Positions 26,461-39,700 of a DNA stretch of 64,000 nt are shown here, piece by piece. The position numbers were made by a program, and so were the translations under genes. Origin of the DNA: Chaunax sp. Z400 (taxonomy: Eukaryota > Chordata > Actinopteri > Lophiiformes > Chaunacidae); contig CM075192.1 in the NCBI GenBank assembly GCA_037577475.1, positions 8,023,408 through 8,087,407 of the forward strand, in the 5' to 3' direction. Position 1 is the stretch's first letter; the number at the start of each line of letters is the position of its first letter. The notes under the pieces were generated by a model. It ran no database searches. It saw nothing but the letters and a program-made list of their open reading frames with translations, and had not been told where the DNA came from.

Positions 26461-26748
26461 CATCATCCATCCATCCATCCTATCTCGGCTGACATTGGGC
26501 AAGAGGCGGGGTACTGTACACCTTGGACAAGGGCCAACACATAGAAAGACAAACAACCATTCACACTCACATTCACGTCTGCGGTCAATTTAGAGTCACC
26601 AATTCACCCCTACTGCATGTTTTTGGTGGTTGGAGGAAGCCAGAGAACCCAGAGGGAACCCACGCAGACGCAGGGAGAACATGCAAACTCCACACACAGA
26701 AAAGTCCCAGGTCCTCAGGGGGATTTGAACCCAGGACCTTCTTGCTCC
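26461..26748 (-). repeat. SINE family A, head-truncated
   Basis: The minus-oriented body matches 9113-9464 through 'gacattgggc', 'ccattcacactcacattcac', 'aacatgcaaactccacac' and the B-box complement 'ggatttgaaccc'. It stops at 'cttcttgctcc', so the A-box part of the tRNA-like head is absent. A CCAT run lies at the 3' side of the element. Confidence 0.8.
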
Positions 26749-29700
26749 AAGTTTCTTTTATTTGTGATATTTATACAGCATTGATTAAACACACATTTTA
26801 AACCCTGCTGTGCAGAACACTAACTGCTGTGAATGAAAATGAAACACAAAGATAGTAACTGAGATGAAACTATGTTGAACTTTCTTTATGGAACCGAATC
26901 AGGTGACAATAAGTCAGACTAACCAGAATAAGCCTCGCTTTTTTGATAAGCTTGCTTATGGGACGGGCCTCTGGAAGGCTATTCCCAGCACACACACACA
27001 CACACACACAGAGACACAGACAGACAAACTAGAAGCAAGGAAGAGGAGAGGCAGAGCAGATTAAATGAGTAATATTGGTCATTATAACAAAGCCTTCATT
27101 CCAAATCTCTGCTTTGTTAAACACTATATGCATCAACTCTGAACCTGGCTTCAATGTTTATTTGAAACCTATGTCCTGAATTTAATGTTTGCTGGACATG
27201 TTGAAAAAGAATGGATCCATGGAGACACGGAGACTTGGATGGTTTACTGAAGTGCTTGCAAAGTTGGAGTCTTGAAGATTTGAATGCCAAATGTGAGTCA
27301 GTTTGCTTCCTGGTCTGGCCCGCACCAGAACTCCTCAGTTCTCCCTGGGTGCCTGGGATTGGATCCGATCTTCACTGGAACCTGCTTCGAATACAGAGCA
27401 ATGTTAACTGCAGAGACACATCTGGAGTGTGGTCTCTGTGTGTATCACACTTTGGAGGGGAGCCAGTCTACTTGTCTGTGTGTGTCGGTGACACAACAGG
27501 CCATTACATGAATGATGCTTTACTGCACCAGGACACTCTTCACTCACTCCGAGGGTTTTCACTCAAAAACAGTAGAAGTAGGCTGAAAGACTTCCTTTGT
27601 CTGTGGTCTGACCATTTCACTTGACTTTTTTCTTCTAACTTCAAATAAATACAACATGGATGGACCTGAAACAAATCTGTGCAGTGTCAGCTTTCGATGA
27701 AGAGAAGATCTGAGACTTTTTTGGCATACCAGCATACATATTGTGCGAGAATCACCCAACCCAGCTGGCCAACTTCACTTGGTGATTATAACATGATAGC
27801 AATCTCAGAGGTGATCCAGTTCAGCACCCCACAAGAAGATGTTAACACTTTGTCAGTGAACAAAGGTTCATTGTTACAGTATTTGCCCTCATGCCACAAG
27901 AAATACACAAGATTTGTATTAGCAAACTAGTCTAACCTGAGGACATTACATGCATCCAGTAGTTAATTGTGGATTCCACCAAGGTCATGCATGGAAAAGA
28001 TGCTGAATTTATCACGTGTTATCATGTTCCTACAATGGATTGGAGAGGGAGAGTAGGTGAGCTGCAGCCATAAGCTATACAATTTATATATGTATGTGTG
28101 AACTCACAGCAGAAGTTCCAGTTCCGAGACCCTAACCCTCCCATCAGAGGAGGGGATCAAACGACATGTTAGAGGGAAGATAAATTATTGCTTTTGCATT
28201 GTTATTTTTGCAAAGCACTGCTTGGCATATGTGTAAAATGTCACACTAAACTTACTTATGTTGTTGTTATGATGTTGTAATTCATCACGCCTGTTTTGCA
28301 TGCAGAATACCAGCATGCTAGCTAAAAGCAAACACCTGGGCTGTGCTATGCCACCATTAATTTGTTGAGGGGAAGGGAGAGTGGAATCACAAGTCTTGCA
28401 CACAGGAGTGATTCATCATGGCGACAAACTACTGCAAAGTTACTTCTCCTTTAAACAAACAAAACTAACTGCATTACCAAGACCAAATCATGGATATACA
28501 TCAACCAGAGGCACAGACACTATGAAACAATGAGGAGTGGAGTTCTTTTCTAACATGACACTGGCCATTTTGCATTATAAGCACTAACATAAGGTCTGGA
28601 GTGGTTGGTTTTTTTTCTTTCTTTTTTTTTTGTTCAACTGTAAAAACACTGGCAGTAAAGTGACTGTAAACTTGAATCACAAACTCGACTTGGACTTCAG
28701 TCCCCCCCAAAAAAAAGCGTTTTTGGAGAATTATCATGCTTAATGTCATTCAGTCCATTTTATCATGGCATTTCATCATCATCTGGTAAGCTGCAGCAAC
28801 CCCACCATAGCTGTGCAATTTGTAACAACAATTGGCTGTAATAATGCAGAAGAACTGCTAAGTGAAGCATCTGCAGTATGAAAACTAAACAACACTAAGA
28901 GAGCACAAACCTTCACCAAGGCAGCTCAGTTTCCTCATAATGTCATTGCACCAAAAAGCAATACAATCGTCCCATGATAGTTTGACCCTCATGATATTAC
29001 CCTTAGAGAATTTGGAAACTCAATGGTATTATTATTAGTATCGATAGTATTATTATTATTAGTTTGATAGTTATTTCACCAATGGCGGTTTGGATCACAA
29101 CAACATCTAATGTATTTTTCCTTGAGCCATACCCTTCCTCTCCATTCTCCAAATTCCATCAAAACCTTTTAACTTTTTTTTATCATAATATTTCCAGTAA
29201 TCCTGCTAATAGACAAACCAACGCTGCCTCCTTGTTCGAGGCAATAAAGGATGCTGGATTGACCACACCAGACTTTATCTAGCACCTGACAGATGGGTCA
29301 CTTGCTAATGTGAAAGTTCTGGGTGGTTAGCAAACATGCTTAGCTCAGCTTAATTATCTATCATTAGAGTCTGCTGAATATTTATCGTTAACTTAATCAT
29401 CCACGTTCCACTGCCACCATTGGCTGGCTAATGTTAAACCGACAGAAAGAGCATGTTAATGATCAATTTTGGCTACAGGCAGGTTACTGATTTATAGTTG
29501 ATCACGTCATGTTTCAGGCTTATTAGGTCACCATTACAGTGGGTTTAAGAGACAAGAGTCATTTACAGTAAAATAAAAAATGGAGTTAGTTGGAGACCCA
29601 GTGTAGTGCAATCTATATAAAAACTACTACTATTAACAATTATTGCATTATTGATCATGTTAGCAATATTTCCCTGCTGCCCTGAGTAACATAAATCAAC

Positions 29701-31994
29701 ATCCTTTTTCAACCATCATCTCTATATTCAGACAAAAACTATGATATCGCATGAATGTTGCAACAGCAGCTTAGAACCAGTTGATCTCCCAGAACAATGT
29801 GGTTCTAAGTGGGTTTTGCAACACATCAGAAATATCAACTAAGTTCTTTCTTCTTTATGTAGGACCTAATAGTTGTCTAAACTATAGCTGCATGCTCATG
29901 TAACAAGGCAAAACAACATAAATAGAAGACGTTCATTGTGTTTTTTTTCATATTGCATTACCCAATAATATAACCAATAATAATAACCAACTAATGCTGA
30001 TACTTAAGATGAATTAGTGATTATAATACAAAACATGCTTGGAATTCCTTAGCTATAGCTACGCAGTGCAAGCAGACCAGATGGCATGCAGCAGATGAAG
30101 GCTCATTACAACCGTGAGACATATGAGACATGACTTGGATTTGCTGTTCAAACTAATGGTGCATTAAAAAGCCAGAGAAAGGGGTATAATGGGCTGCCAT
30201 GCACTATTAAACCTATAACCATTTAATCATGAGCACATCTAGTAACCCACATAGTTTAACTGGGTATATGGCCCTGAATAAGTGCACTGATTGTCTAAAA
30301 TGCACAACCAATAGAAAGCCAAGTCTAATTCAGCTTAGACTTAACGTAAGCTTCCTTGCTAACATTTCAGCAGCTATTAAGTTAGCCAAAAAGACACCGT
30401 CTTTGTGGGTTTTTACAGTAATGGAAGTTGAATACTGGTTACAACACTGATTTCGGTTCTCCTCTTACTAATGTAATGGACAACATAATCCTTGAATCCA
30501 AATTGTAGTATTTTCTGGACCAGCTCTCTCCACGAAAATTGCTTCGTGCATTTGCGTTTGCTGGGTCCTGATAGGTTGCCAGTTTTGCACACTAGAAATC
30601 ACTCAATTGTGTTTCAAAAGCAAAACATAACTTCTCACTCTCTACAAATACTTAAGGAGTCAAGTGCTAAAATCATGATGACCAAAATCAAAGTTACTCA
30701 ATTACATTTTATGTCCTCAAACTTGTGACTCGAATTTGTCAAATCATGAGACCCGATGCGCCCCCCCCATCTCTGATAACGACTTACTTAAGTTGCAAGG
30801 CTGGTAAGTTGGTAGCTGAACTTGGGGAAACTATGCAATTACTTTTTAGAGTAGAGAAGTAATTAGCATGTCTGTTAAGAATTAAATATGCCAGTGCCTT
30901 GGAATTTAATTTCTACCTCAGTGAGTTGATATGGTTTCTGGCGATGACCTCAAAAGTTGTCTTTAGAGACTTAATTTTCCTTCTACCAAAGCCAAACATA
31001 CTTGGGGGGTTGAAGTGAATTATATTAAGATGCTCTGCCAACAGTGCCTGCAGATGCGGAGCCATTACAACAAGGGTCCTTTGTAATCCTTCTTTGCCTC
31101 CAAGAGAGAACTAAGGATGCCTGCATGTTGCAGAACGTTGGGAAAAGTAATGTGACAAAGACAAAGAATAAAGAAGATCCAAACTCTAATAGAGATTTAG
31201 GTGCATGATTCAAACCATCATCTTGATCTTATCAGGCTAGCAGTGGCAATGATTGGTCAATAGCCCAAACTGGTGAAAGAACAACTTTGCTTTTATTAGT
31301 GATTTATTAGCTTCTAACCACACATTTGCAAACCTGCTTCGTTGTTCTGTGAGCCCTGATACGTCTTTGTGTAAAGCTGAATGAACAGTAACCCTGTGAA
31401 ATAGACCAAATACCACTGTTCTTAATTTAAAACAAAAGGTAAAGTGAGAAAGGAGAACTAATTGCAATGAGCTCAGGTGAAACATGAAAAGAGATTTTTC
31501 AAGAGTGACCAAAGTCACGCTAGTTAACCATGAATATTCTACAGCTTGAGCCATCACAGCAACATGATTGTTACGAAGAACTCACAGTTCATAGCAGCGA
31601 GTTCTGCATGACCTGTCATCCTCCACCGCCAAATCCATGTTTCATCTCAGCCGTTTTGGCAAAAACATCATTCAACTCAGCCCAAAGGAATAGAACCAGA
31701 CATGAGCTAAAATAGACGTTTAAATGGAGAAAAACACTTCTCTCATCCAGAGAATACTTCTGCTTCCCAAACAGACATGTCAGCTGTAGCTGTGGGTCTT
31801 AAACATGGAAAGAATGTTACCATGCAGGATGCAGCATTAGGTCAGTGTCGTCCTGATGTTTGGATTGTAACTAATGATTTACTGTAATCATAAGAGCTGA
31901 GAACACTTAAAATGTTTCCTTGCTATTGACTGTAATAGATTTTTGGACTCCTTCGTTGTGCTTTTGTCATGTGTCTGATGGGTTGACTGAGAAA
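26749..31994. other. No gene seen; (CA)n and decayed repeats
   Basis: There is a (CA)n run at about 26990-27010. The 137-codon open frame at 27211-27624 has no recognisable domain or splice context. Text at 28900-29230 ('gagcacaaaccttcaccaag' to 'aatcctgctaatagacaaac') resembles a decayed family E/D repeat. Text at 30560-30775 ends in 'ccatctctga' preceded by degenerate 'gtgactcgaa' motifs, also repeat-like. No RNA gene is seen. Confidence 0.4.
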
Positions 31995-32097
31995 AATAAT
32001 GATACCTTTATTAGTCCCACATGGGGAAATTCTTTCTCTGCATTTGACCCATCCCTGAGGAGCAGTGGGCTGCCACTACACGCGGCGCCCGGGGAAG
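31995..32097 (-). repeat. SINE family B, truncated
   Basis: The body segment 'tacctttattagtcccac' continues to 'tttgacccatccctgagg' and 'agcagtgggctgcc', matching the copies at 130-357 and 20275-20481. It then stops before the tRNA-like head. Confidence 0.7.
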
Positions 32098-32599
32098 AAT
32101 AGATAGAATAAATAGATGTTTCATTTGAAATGATCATTCCTTTATGAATTATACAGGAATATTGTGAGCAGTTATGAGTTACTTTTGGCTATGACTGGTG
32201 TTCGAGGTCACAATAGTACAATGGGATGTCAAGGAAAGGTAGATGAATTGTTTATTCAGATCTAAATAACTGATCATCATTTACTTGCTGGCCCGATTTG
32301 TTTGTTTGCATCACCAATGTGTGCATGACTACAAGAACATTTTGAGAGTAAAAAAAATGGTTCCATTAAACTGGCACCTGACATTTAGGTCAAATAGTCT
32401 AGTCAGTTAGACCAGAAAGAGGAAAACAAAGAGAGGAAGACATTTAGGAGGGTACCAGAACTGTCGGGACCTGGTCCCTGAACTCACAACCTTTTCCATC
32501 AATGGCATCTGTCAGAACAGCCTGGACCAAAAATAAAAAAAATAACTTTGGAAATCATGTGTCTCTCATGCAGTGTTTCTCAGTCCTGGTCCTGGAGAC

Positions 32600-32710
32600 C
32601 ATCTTAACCTTCCTTTTGGGCCCCTCAGCTGTGGAACCCCCTGCCTGGACATCCTCTTTTAAATCTCTTTTTAAGAGGCACTTTTATCTCATGGCTTTTT
32701 CTTGACCGTT
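32600..32710 (+). mobile_element. LINE 3' coding remnant (L2-like)
   Basis: The + strand frame ending at 32705 reads '...PAWTSSFKSLFKRHFYLMAF' then stop. This resembles the C-terminal 'FKS-LK-HLF--AF' ending common to L2-type non-LTR retrotransposon proteins in fish; the neighbouring frame reads 'WNPLPGH'. It is a frameshifted, dead fragment with no intact reverse transcriptase. Confidence 0.5.
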
Positions 32711-32794
32711 AGCATTGTTGTAACTATTCTATCATGTTTTTAATCGATGTATGATATCTTACTTATATGGACGTTTATTATGAGAGGATAAGCC

Positions 32795-33300
32795 CCTTGA
32801 GATGAAACCATCTCGTTTTCAAGGGGTTCCTCAAGACACAAGTGTGCAGCAACAAACACATATTACAAAACAAGACAAGACAATACATTCTTTCACACGT
32901 CACAAGCAAAAGCTCCCCCAGGGCCTAGTTACACCTCACCCACTGGCTCCCCCAGGGCTTAGTTACACCTCACCCACTGGCTCCCCCAGGGATGACAACA
33001 AGCATATGCATGTTCGCATACACACACACATACCCATACAGTAAAATATCATTATAATTACATACACCTACAACAGCATTTTGATACATCAGGACTGGTC
33101 AAAATCAGGAGCAGGTTGTCTGAAGATGAGCAAAAAGAGATGATCTGAATGAGCGGAAGGATGTTAAAGCTCTAAGAGAAGAGGGCAAGTTGTTCCAGTC
33201 TGATGGTGCTTTAAATTTAAAAGCACGTCGCTTCTGGGGATAAAGAAGAATGGACAGAATGTCTGAGGCTATATGATGAGCTATATGGAATAAGAACGTA
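32795..33300. repeat. Dispersed repeat block with internal tandem duplication
   Basis: It begins with 'agccccttgagatgaaacc', related to 14391-14490. At about 32911-32991 a 35-bp unit ('ggcttagttacacctcaccc' plus 'actggctccccca') is duplicated. The right part ('ttgttccagtctgatggtgc') resembles 35515-35560 and is typical of dispersed fish repeats. The family is not named. Confidence 0.45.
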
Positions 33301-34619
33301 CGATTTTAGGTACGATGGATAATTATAGAAAATACATTTAAAAACCAACTGCATCCAATGAAAGTGTCTTCAAGATTTCAGTGATAACCAATTCTAAAAC
33401 ATGCAGTGGTGTGGAAAAGGGAAACCACATGAGCTACTAGAGTGCCCAGTATCATTTGACACAACATTGTATCAGAGGCAGGACACATCTCCGCCTGTTG
33501 CATAACACCCTCTCTTTCACACACACACACTTACAAACTCTTTTGTATGTGTGTTTGAAACACACAAATACCTTCCATGCTTCCTTATCATTTAAAAGTA
33601 GACCAAACATTCAATTGATGCTGATTTTCCATGAGTAAATAATGTAAAAATGTTGTTATCAATGCAAGATTCTGAGAATTTGTGTGCTTCATCTTGACAG
33701 CATAGAGACGTCTTTAATTGAAATTTACCACACTTCAACAATGTTTTAAAATTTTTGGTCCTGAACATTGTATTTTTATTCAACAATAATTTACACTGTT
33801 TACTGTTAACAGTCAAAAACTTTGATGTAATGTTTGTTCAATTGTGCTTATTTAAAACACTGGTTGGATTGTATGTGGGTGTATGGCTCTGTTTCGTAAT
33901 TCAAGTGGAAATATGCCTTGAATTTAGTCTGAGCAAACCTTAAACAGCTGATACACCTGACCTAACATTATGGAAATCAGCATGAGGCAATATGAACACT
34001 AATAGTGGACGTCACTACTATGAAGGAGACTGTGTTTCTTGGAAAGCAAAAACTGTAAGCATGAAACAGCCCAGTCTGTCAGGCATGTGTCTGGGAGAGT
34101 AATGACTTTGGCTGCAGGTCTTGCCAGTAAAAAGTACCTCCGCTCGACCTCTTCTGCTTGAAATCCCAAAAATGTGTCCCGGGGCTGACCAAAAAGGTCG
34201 ACAATGACAGCCTTGTCGGTATAGTGGTGTTTCATAAGTAATAGGTAGACATGTTCAGCCAAGATCAGTCTGCACACAGGAGACCATATGTCCTGTTAGC
34301 AATAGATCTCAAGTGCTAGTCTCCTATCGACCCATGATCTATGAAGCAGCTAATCTGTCAGGTGTTTGAAAAAATGCAACATAATGACTATATAATGATT
34401 ATATGATGATCATAATGATACCTTGAAGCTTTTTGTAGCAGTTGTTTTTGTTACTGGTGTTTTTTCACCAATGTATTATAATGTTTTTGCCAAAATGTGA
34501 TAACACTCTGCCAAAAATATATACACTTAAAGAAATAAAGGTTGAATCATGTCTGTTGGTCTGATGATACAGATGATCACTGATGTGCTCACTTCTTAAT
34601 ACAATATGTGACTAAACTT

Positions 34620-34945
34620 CAATCTCCCTCTGGCACGCCTTCTTTTTCTAAATAAATCCGTAATGGAGCTCACCTCCACAGGAGCCTGGTTCCCTCTCCT
34701 GGTTGGTCTTCTTCACTCATCTCTCTGATGAACACCTCGAGCAGGCAGCGAATCATGAACAGTGCATTGCGGGCCTGCAATGATCGGCATCAACATCAAA
34801 ATCTTACAGATTTTTCATTGGGCCAAACCCTACCGCTCCAAAAGATTTCATCAAAATCCATTGATGGCTTTTTGAGTGATCCCGCTAACAGACAGACAAA
34901 CAAACCAACACCGGCAAGAATATAACTTCCTTGGCGAAGGTAACA
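34620..34945. repeat. Dispersed repeat family D, copy 2
   Basis: It is colinear with 5345-5645: 'ccgtaatggagctcacctcc', 'tctctgatgaacacc', 'gagcaggcagcg', then 'gctaacagacagacaaac' and 'ccttggcgaaggtaac'. This copy retains a better right end, linking the terminus to the family E pattern (gcggaggtaa). It has no protein-coding content. Confidence 0.6.
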
Positions 34946-35047
34946 GTAGTAGCAGTAGTATTTAGTACTTATCAAAACAAGGTACAAACTGCTTCATGGG
35001 GAGAAATTAAAAATGCAAAAAAAAAATTTTTTGTTTTCTTTTGGCTG

Positions 35048-35330
35048 TTCATATAAGGGGTTGCATCAGCGGATTTTTCAATCCAAATTGCAGATCTGGC
35101 ACTGGTTTTGCCCCAGATGCCCTTTCTGATGCAACCGTCCCTGTTAATATGGGCTTGGGATCGGCACCAGAAGTACACTGGCTTGTGAACAGCCAGTGGC
35201 TGGTATGAGCAAATCAGGGTTCAGTATCCTGCTCAAAGATACTTTGACATGTAGACCGCAGGGGCTGTGCATTGAACCACCGACCTTCTGTTAAGTGAAT
35301 GCCACGCTACCACCTGAGCCACAGCTGCCC
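35048..35330 (-). repeat. Composite SINE-like block ending in a family B head
   Basis: The right part (35210-35330) on the minus strand reads GGGCAGCTGTGGCTCAGGTG then a tRNA-like head with a 'ggtggttcaatgc' B-box region, as in family B. The left part ('ttgccccagatgccctttct', 'gatgcaaccgtccctg') is a different, commonly dispersed fish repeat segment. Together they look like a chimeric or nested insertion. Confidence 0.6.
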
Positions 35331-35334
35331 AAAA

Positions 35335-35762
35335 AATAAAGAGATAGTGATAAAAGAAAAACATTCAGGAGCCACAATTAAAGAATTCAAATAAAAACAT
35401 GACCATAGTTCTACAATAAAGAAGGAGCTCAATTAAAACCTGAATATGCAATCGTAAACAATAAAAAAATCTGCTTTAAGACGAGATTTAAAAGTAGACA
35501 CTGACTCAGACAGACGTGTCTCCTCGGGCAGGTCGTTCCAGAGCCTCGGCAGCAAAAGCTCCACTTCAGTTTGCAACTTGGATTCAGGAAAAGACAGAAC
35601 TGCCAGACGATATCAAACTAAGCAGGGGTTCATGTGGAGTTAAAGGGTCAGAAGTACATTCAGGGGTCAGGAGAGCCATGAAGTTGATCAATGAAATCTT
35701 CAAATCAACTCTAAAAGAAACAGGGCAAAAGATGCAAAGGTGCTTAAACAGTTGTAATAATT
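35335..35762. repeat. Probable dispersed repeat
   Basis: The 'aagacgagatttaaaagtag' and 'gggcaggtcgttccagagcc' segments resemble a family common in fish genomes that is also seen at 33150-33250. The 85-codon open frame at 35516-35773 lies within this repeat text and is not considered a gene. Confidence 0.4.
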
Positions 35763-35865
35763 ATACTAATTAGTTCTGGTTAAAAGTCTTGCAGCTGAGG
35801 TTTGCACAGTATGAAGTTTTTTCAAAGTTTTCTGTTTAAGACAAGACTGATTATTGTGATAAATT
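35763..35865 (-). mobile_element. LINE reverse-transcriptase-region remnant
   Basis: The minus-strand translation contains 'LKKLHTVQTSAARLLTRT', which matches the 'QNAAARLLTRT' block that follows the reverse transcriptase in L2/CR1-type non-LTR retrotransposons. Only about 35 residues are readable, with decayed text upstream. It is a dead fragment. Confidence 0.65.
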
Positions 35866-36299
35866 GACCTGAAGACTGCAGACTGGCTGGTGGATGATCT
35901 GTACTCTGAGCAAGTTCTGTCCTCTCCGTCATCTCTGAGTAATGCTGAACCTTTTCTCATGTCTTTACTAGAACGCCTGTGATCAGACTGCCAGACACGG
36001 CACTTTGCTATTTCCAACATATCCCTGTAGTCAGTGACTTTGTAATGTCTTGTTCTGATATTTTGTGGAGACAAGCTGATAGGTCATGTGTTCTTGTCTC
36101 TCTGCCTCAAAGTTTTCTGGATCACTTCCTTAAGAGTAACAGAAAAAAACTAACTTTGCTTGTGCTGAAAACCAACCAGCTGAAAGTCAGAGCCGCAGAG
36201 AACAGGTAATTATCTGGACAGATGGTTTGCTCTTCCTCAGTCTCTCTTTTGACTCTTGTAGATAAGTATGCTCAGTATCCATGCAAATGTTTGGCAGAT

Positions 36300-36651
36300 A
36301 GTCCAATTCCTTCTGGATTGTGGGGGGGGGTGTCTGGGGTGGGGGTGGGGGGGTGTTGTCTCACTCTCTCCCTCTGTTTCTTTCCCCTCTCTCTCTTTCC
36401 TCACTGGCAGCAGCGTCTGTACTGTTGGCAGGAGTCACCAGAATAAAAACAGCAACACCAGACATAGCAGAGGAAAAAAGAAAAGTGATCCATTGAGCCA
36501 GAGCCTTTGCCCTTTCTTAATTACGCTGAGTCCCATATCTTTTCCTTTTTTTCTCCTTTTCCCCACTCTTTAAGACTTCGGGCTTGTGGTTATTTGTTAG
36601 AAGAGAATAAAACCAGTTGATCGGGAGAGGGGTGGTGCATTTTGGAGCGAG
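36300..36651 (+). promoter_or_regulatory. eln: Probable elastin promoter / 5' UTR region
   Basis: This stretch directly precedes the elastin start codon. It contains a G-run cluster (36321-36357), a pyrimidine-rich block of CTCTC/TTTCC repeats (about 36359-36402), and 'gaataaaacc' 46 bases before the ATG. No convincing TATA box at a useful distance is visible. Vertebrate elastin promoters are known to be TATA-less and GC-rich, so a dispersed start is plausible. The exact transcription start cannot be set from sequence alone. Confidence 0.4.
36321..36357 (+). promoter_or_regulatory. G-run cluster, potential G-quadruplex
   Basis: At least four runs of three or more G lie within 37 bases (a run of nine, then 'tgtctggggt', 'gggggt', 'ggggggg') with loops of 1-6 bases, satisfying the usual G-quadruplex pattern. 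It is about 300 bp upstream of the elastin ATG, on the coding strand. Confidence 0.6.
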
Positions 36652-36727
36652 ATGGCTAACAGAAACATTCTGTTGCTCGTCTGTGGACTCTTCCTCTTAG
36701 CACTGATTCAGCCCTCTCTTCAAGGAG
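36652..36727 (+). CDS. eln: eln exon 1: signal peptide
   Basis: It encodes MANRN, then a 14-residue hydrophobic core (ILLLVCGLFLLALI), then QPSLQG. This is a classic secretory signal with one basic residue before the core and likely cleavage around residues 24-26. The donor is 'g|gtaagtg', near-ideal, leaving one base of a Gly codon (phase 1). The exon encodes essentially only the signal sequence, as in other vertebrate elastin genes. Confidence 0.85.
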
Positions 36728-39700
36728 GTAAGTGTGCACTACAGGTGAGCTAAGCCATCATCTTTGCTGCATCAATCACACACAAGAGCAGCTGCAAATT
36801 TTCTGTCTTTCCCTCAGACACCTAAAACCGAACATCAAGTCAATAAAGATGCTTTAACTTATTTTAGTTGAGGTCTTTAATATCATACAGAAACTACATA
36901 CTATGTATCTGTTGCAGTGTTGATTTATATACAACATAAGTAATGTGTTTAGGACAGATTTGGATTTTCTTTTGACTTAAATCAAGCTACAACTTCAAAA
37001 GACAGTTCTGGAAATGCATTACTGTTTCTCTGGTTGGGTGATTTAAATAGCTTGATAATATAAAACCCTCATGCTCTAATGCGTTAAAGTGATAAATATT
37101 TATAGTCTAGCTTTACTTACTGACTCCCTTAATAGTGAAGATTGATCACATTGCTGTTGAAGAAGATGTTATGATAAGTAGAAAGGAATCTAGTCTCATT
37201 TAATTTCTATTTATGTCTGAGTTTAAGTTTAATTCTGTCCAGAGCCATGTTTGTATCCCAGGACTTACAGGGTAACCCTCCAATAACTTTATAATAATGC
37301 TGCCCAGTGATAACATTAGCGTGTTGTGTGTGCAATTTAACATTTTAACAAATCAGTTATCCATTTATGTGGTCCTCTATTAATAATTCATGGATGTACT
37401 TTTTAATTTATTGCAGACTGAACTTACCAATAAATTGCAACTGAACTGTTTAGCAATATGAACATGCACAATAAGCACATATTAAGCTCCCAGCTAGCCA
37501 TCGGCTATCATGATTGGTGATAATTCGGTGGCGACTGCAAGGTTAGCTAGCACAATATAGCCAATATAGGCACTTTGTTTATTTTTTGCAACCAATATTG
37601 TAACAGTAAACAATGTTAGCACACATCCCAGAGTTTCCTCACATCGTGCTGGTGTATCCTACAAATACAGCTATGCACGCAAAGTGTATGTTTACATGGC
37701 TGCAGACCCGATCCTGTAACATGTCAGGAAGAGAATGTTCCAGATGTTCCCTCTTTTCACTCAGCTAAAACCACAAAGCTAAAGTTCATCCCCGGTGGAC
37801 ACCCAAGTTGACAGACAGCGTTTGTGTCATCTTTAGCAAATCTTCTCTGGAAGTTAGAGGACTGCACAGAGTCAATGAAATATTTAGATTTGAGGGGGTT
37901 AGCATCAGCTGCAGTTTATTCAGGCAGATACAGAGAGGTTGTGAACATGCCTTCCCCGTCTCCCATTCAATCTGTGAGTTTGCTTTTCTCCCCTTTCTGC
38001 AGTGCATTGATTTGACTCTTGGTTTGTGTTTTGGTTGAGTTATTCAGCCCCAAACTGGAAAACATGTTACGCATCTGGGGTAAAGTATGTTGGAGTCAAA
38101 TCAATTTTTTGTATATACGGTATATTTGCTTAAAAATCACAGCTGTTTATGTTCCTTATATTTGAGTATCCAAGGGTCCCTTCAGGTGCATTATACTCAG
38201 ATTATTAGAGTCCTAAGATAAATTCTTCATAAAAAAGTAATTCTCATTTTCAGTGATGTTTTGTTTCCTCAGATTTGATCATGTTGATCAAATCTGGGTC
38301 TGCTTGGTCATACATTTATTGTATAATCTAAAAATGTATTTGCCCTTGTGTTAATCCACATATGTCTTTCTTTTTTGTCTTTTTTTAATGCCAAACCCAA
38401 TTTAGTTGAGATTTTGAGGTGCGTTCAGCCAACATTTGTCACAGATAAACGAACCAACACAACTTCTATAGCGCTCAAACAAGTTCCATCTGTCTGTGCA
38501 CACCAACGTAAAAAAACTCATTAAGATTCAGTTATTTGTGACCAACATGAGCCTCATTAACACCCAATCCACTCATTTAATGCCTCTGCCGGAAAGCCCT
38601 CTTGTGGTGTATTCAGACCAAAACCAAAGCAAGGTCATTTATGTTAATTTGCATTACTCACAAAATGATTTACTACACATTAGCCGTAAGCTAGACCATC
38701 GCCGGCTCTCAGCAGCTGAGCTACAGCTGTGCGCTTTCTCGCCACACAACACTCTGCAAAGCGACATGCACAATCGTTTTTGTGGAAGCTGAAAATTTTC
38801 CACTCGCACGAATGATGCAAGTAACGTGAATTGTGTCATTTGTCATATGTGGTGCTTGTCGCCATCATGCTTCCAAAATTTACCCCTCGGGTGATGATGG
38901 AGTGGAAGGGCCGCCTGAATATTTTCCATCGACAAGTGTAAATGAATTATGGTCCGAGGAGAAACATCTGGGGAAGGAGTTTGTTAATAAATATGCTCCC
39001 TGTCATGTTAGCGTATGACTATGTGTGGGTACTGTAGCATGTCTTCTCCCCTGTATGATGGATGAGGCAGACTTTCTTTACATTCAACAAACAGCATCTG
39101 TTGCATGGATACAGTGAAGTGGATGTTATTCTTATGAAAATTAATTTGTGTTGACGGAGCTTGGGCTCAGTGGCCTCTGTTTTTTTTATTGCCACACTTG
39201 ATAGTTTAATCAAACCCAGGCCCATACGGCTGAATACATTCTTTGAATTAATTCCCTTAACATGGGAACTTAATCAAGCTCACCTTCTTCCCCTCTCAAA
39301 TAAAAGGAAGAGACTGCAGCTCATGAGCCACAGATATGCTCATTATTATTTACTTACATTGTAAATGCACAGAGAGCATCACCACGTCCCTTATCTCTAC
39401 TCCTTACCTTGACATGTGTTGCATTCTTCCAGACAACCTCACTCGTCGACTTTTGCCAAAGTCATTAGTCGGCTCTTACGATGGACACAGTTAATAGCAC
39501 ATTTCTGTCAAACGGAGGCCAGTGGGAGATGAAGAGGGAAAATAGCTGCTCTGTTCTTTCACAGTCTCCAAAGAATTAAAGAGGTTGTGTGATATTTTCT
39601 TTAGTACAGCCAGAACCCAGTTTGCCTCATTTGGCATTGGCATGGTTCAGCCCTGAGACTTCAGAGGTATTTAATATATTAAACAATGACACCTGCTTGG

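Noticed and set aside
27211..27624. 137-codon open frame
   Set aside because: Longest non-repeat frame, but its translation resembles no family I know and nothing around it looks like a gene.
35516..35773. 85-codon open frame
   Set aside because: Lies in dispersed repeat text also seen near 33150-33250.
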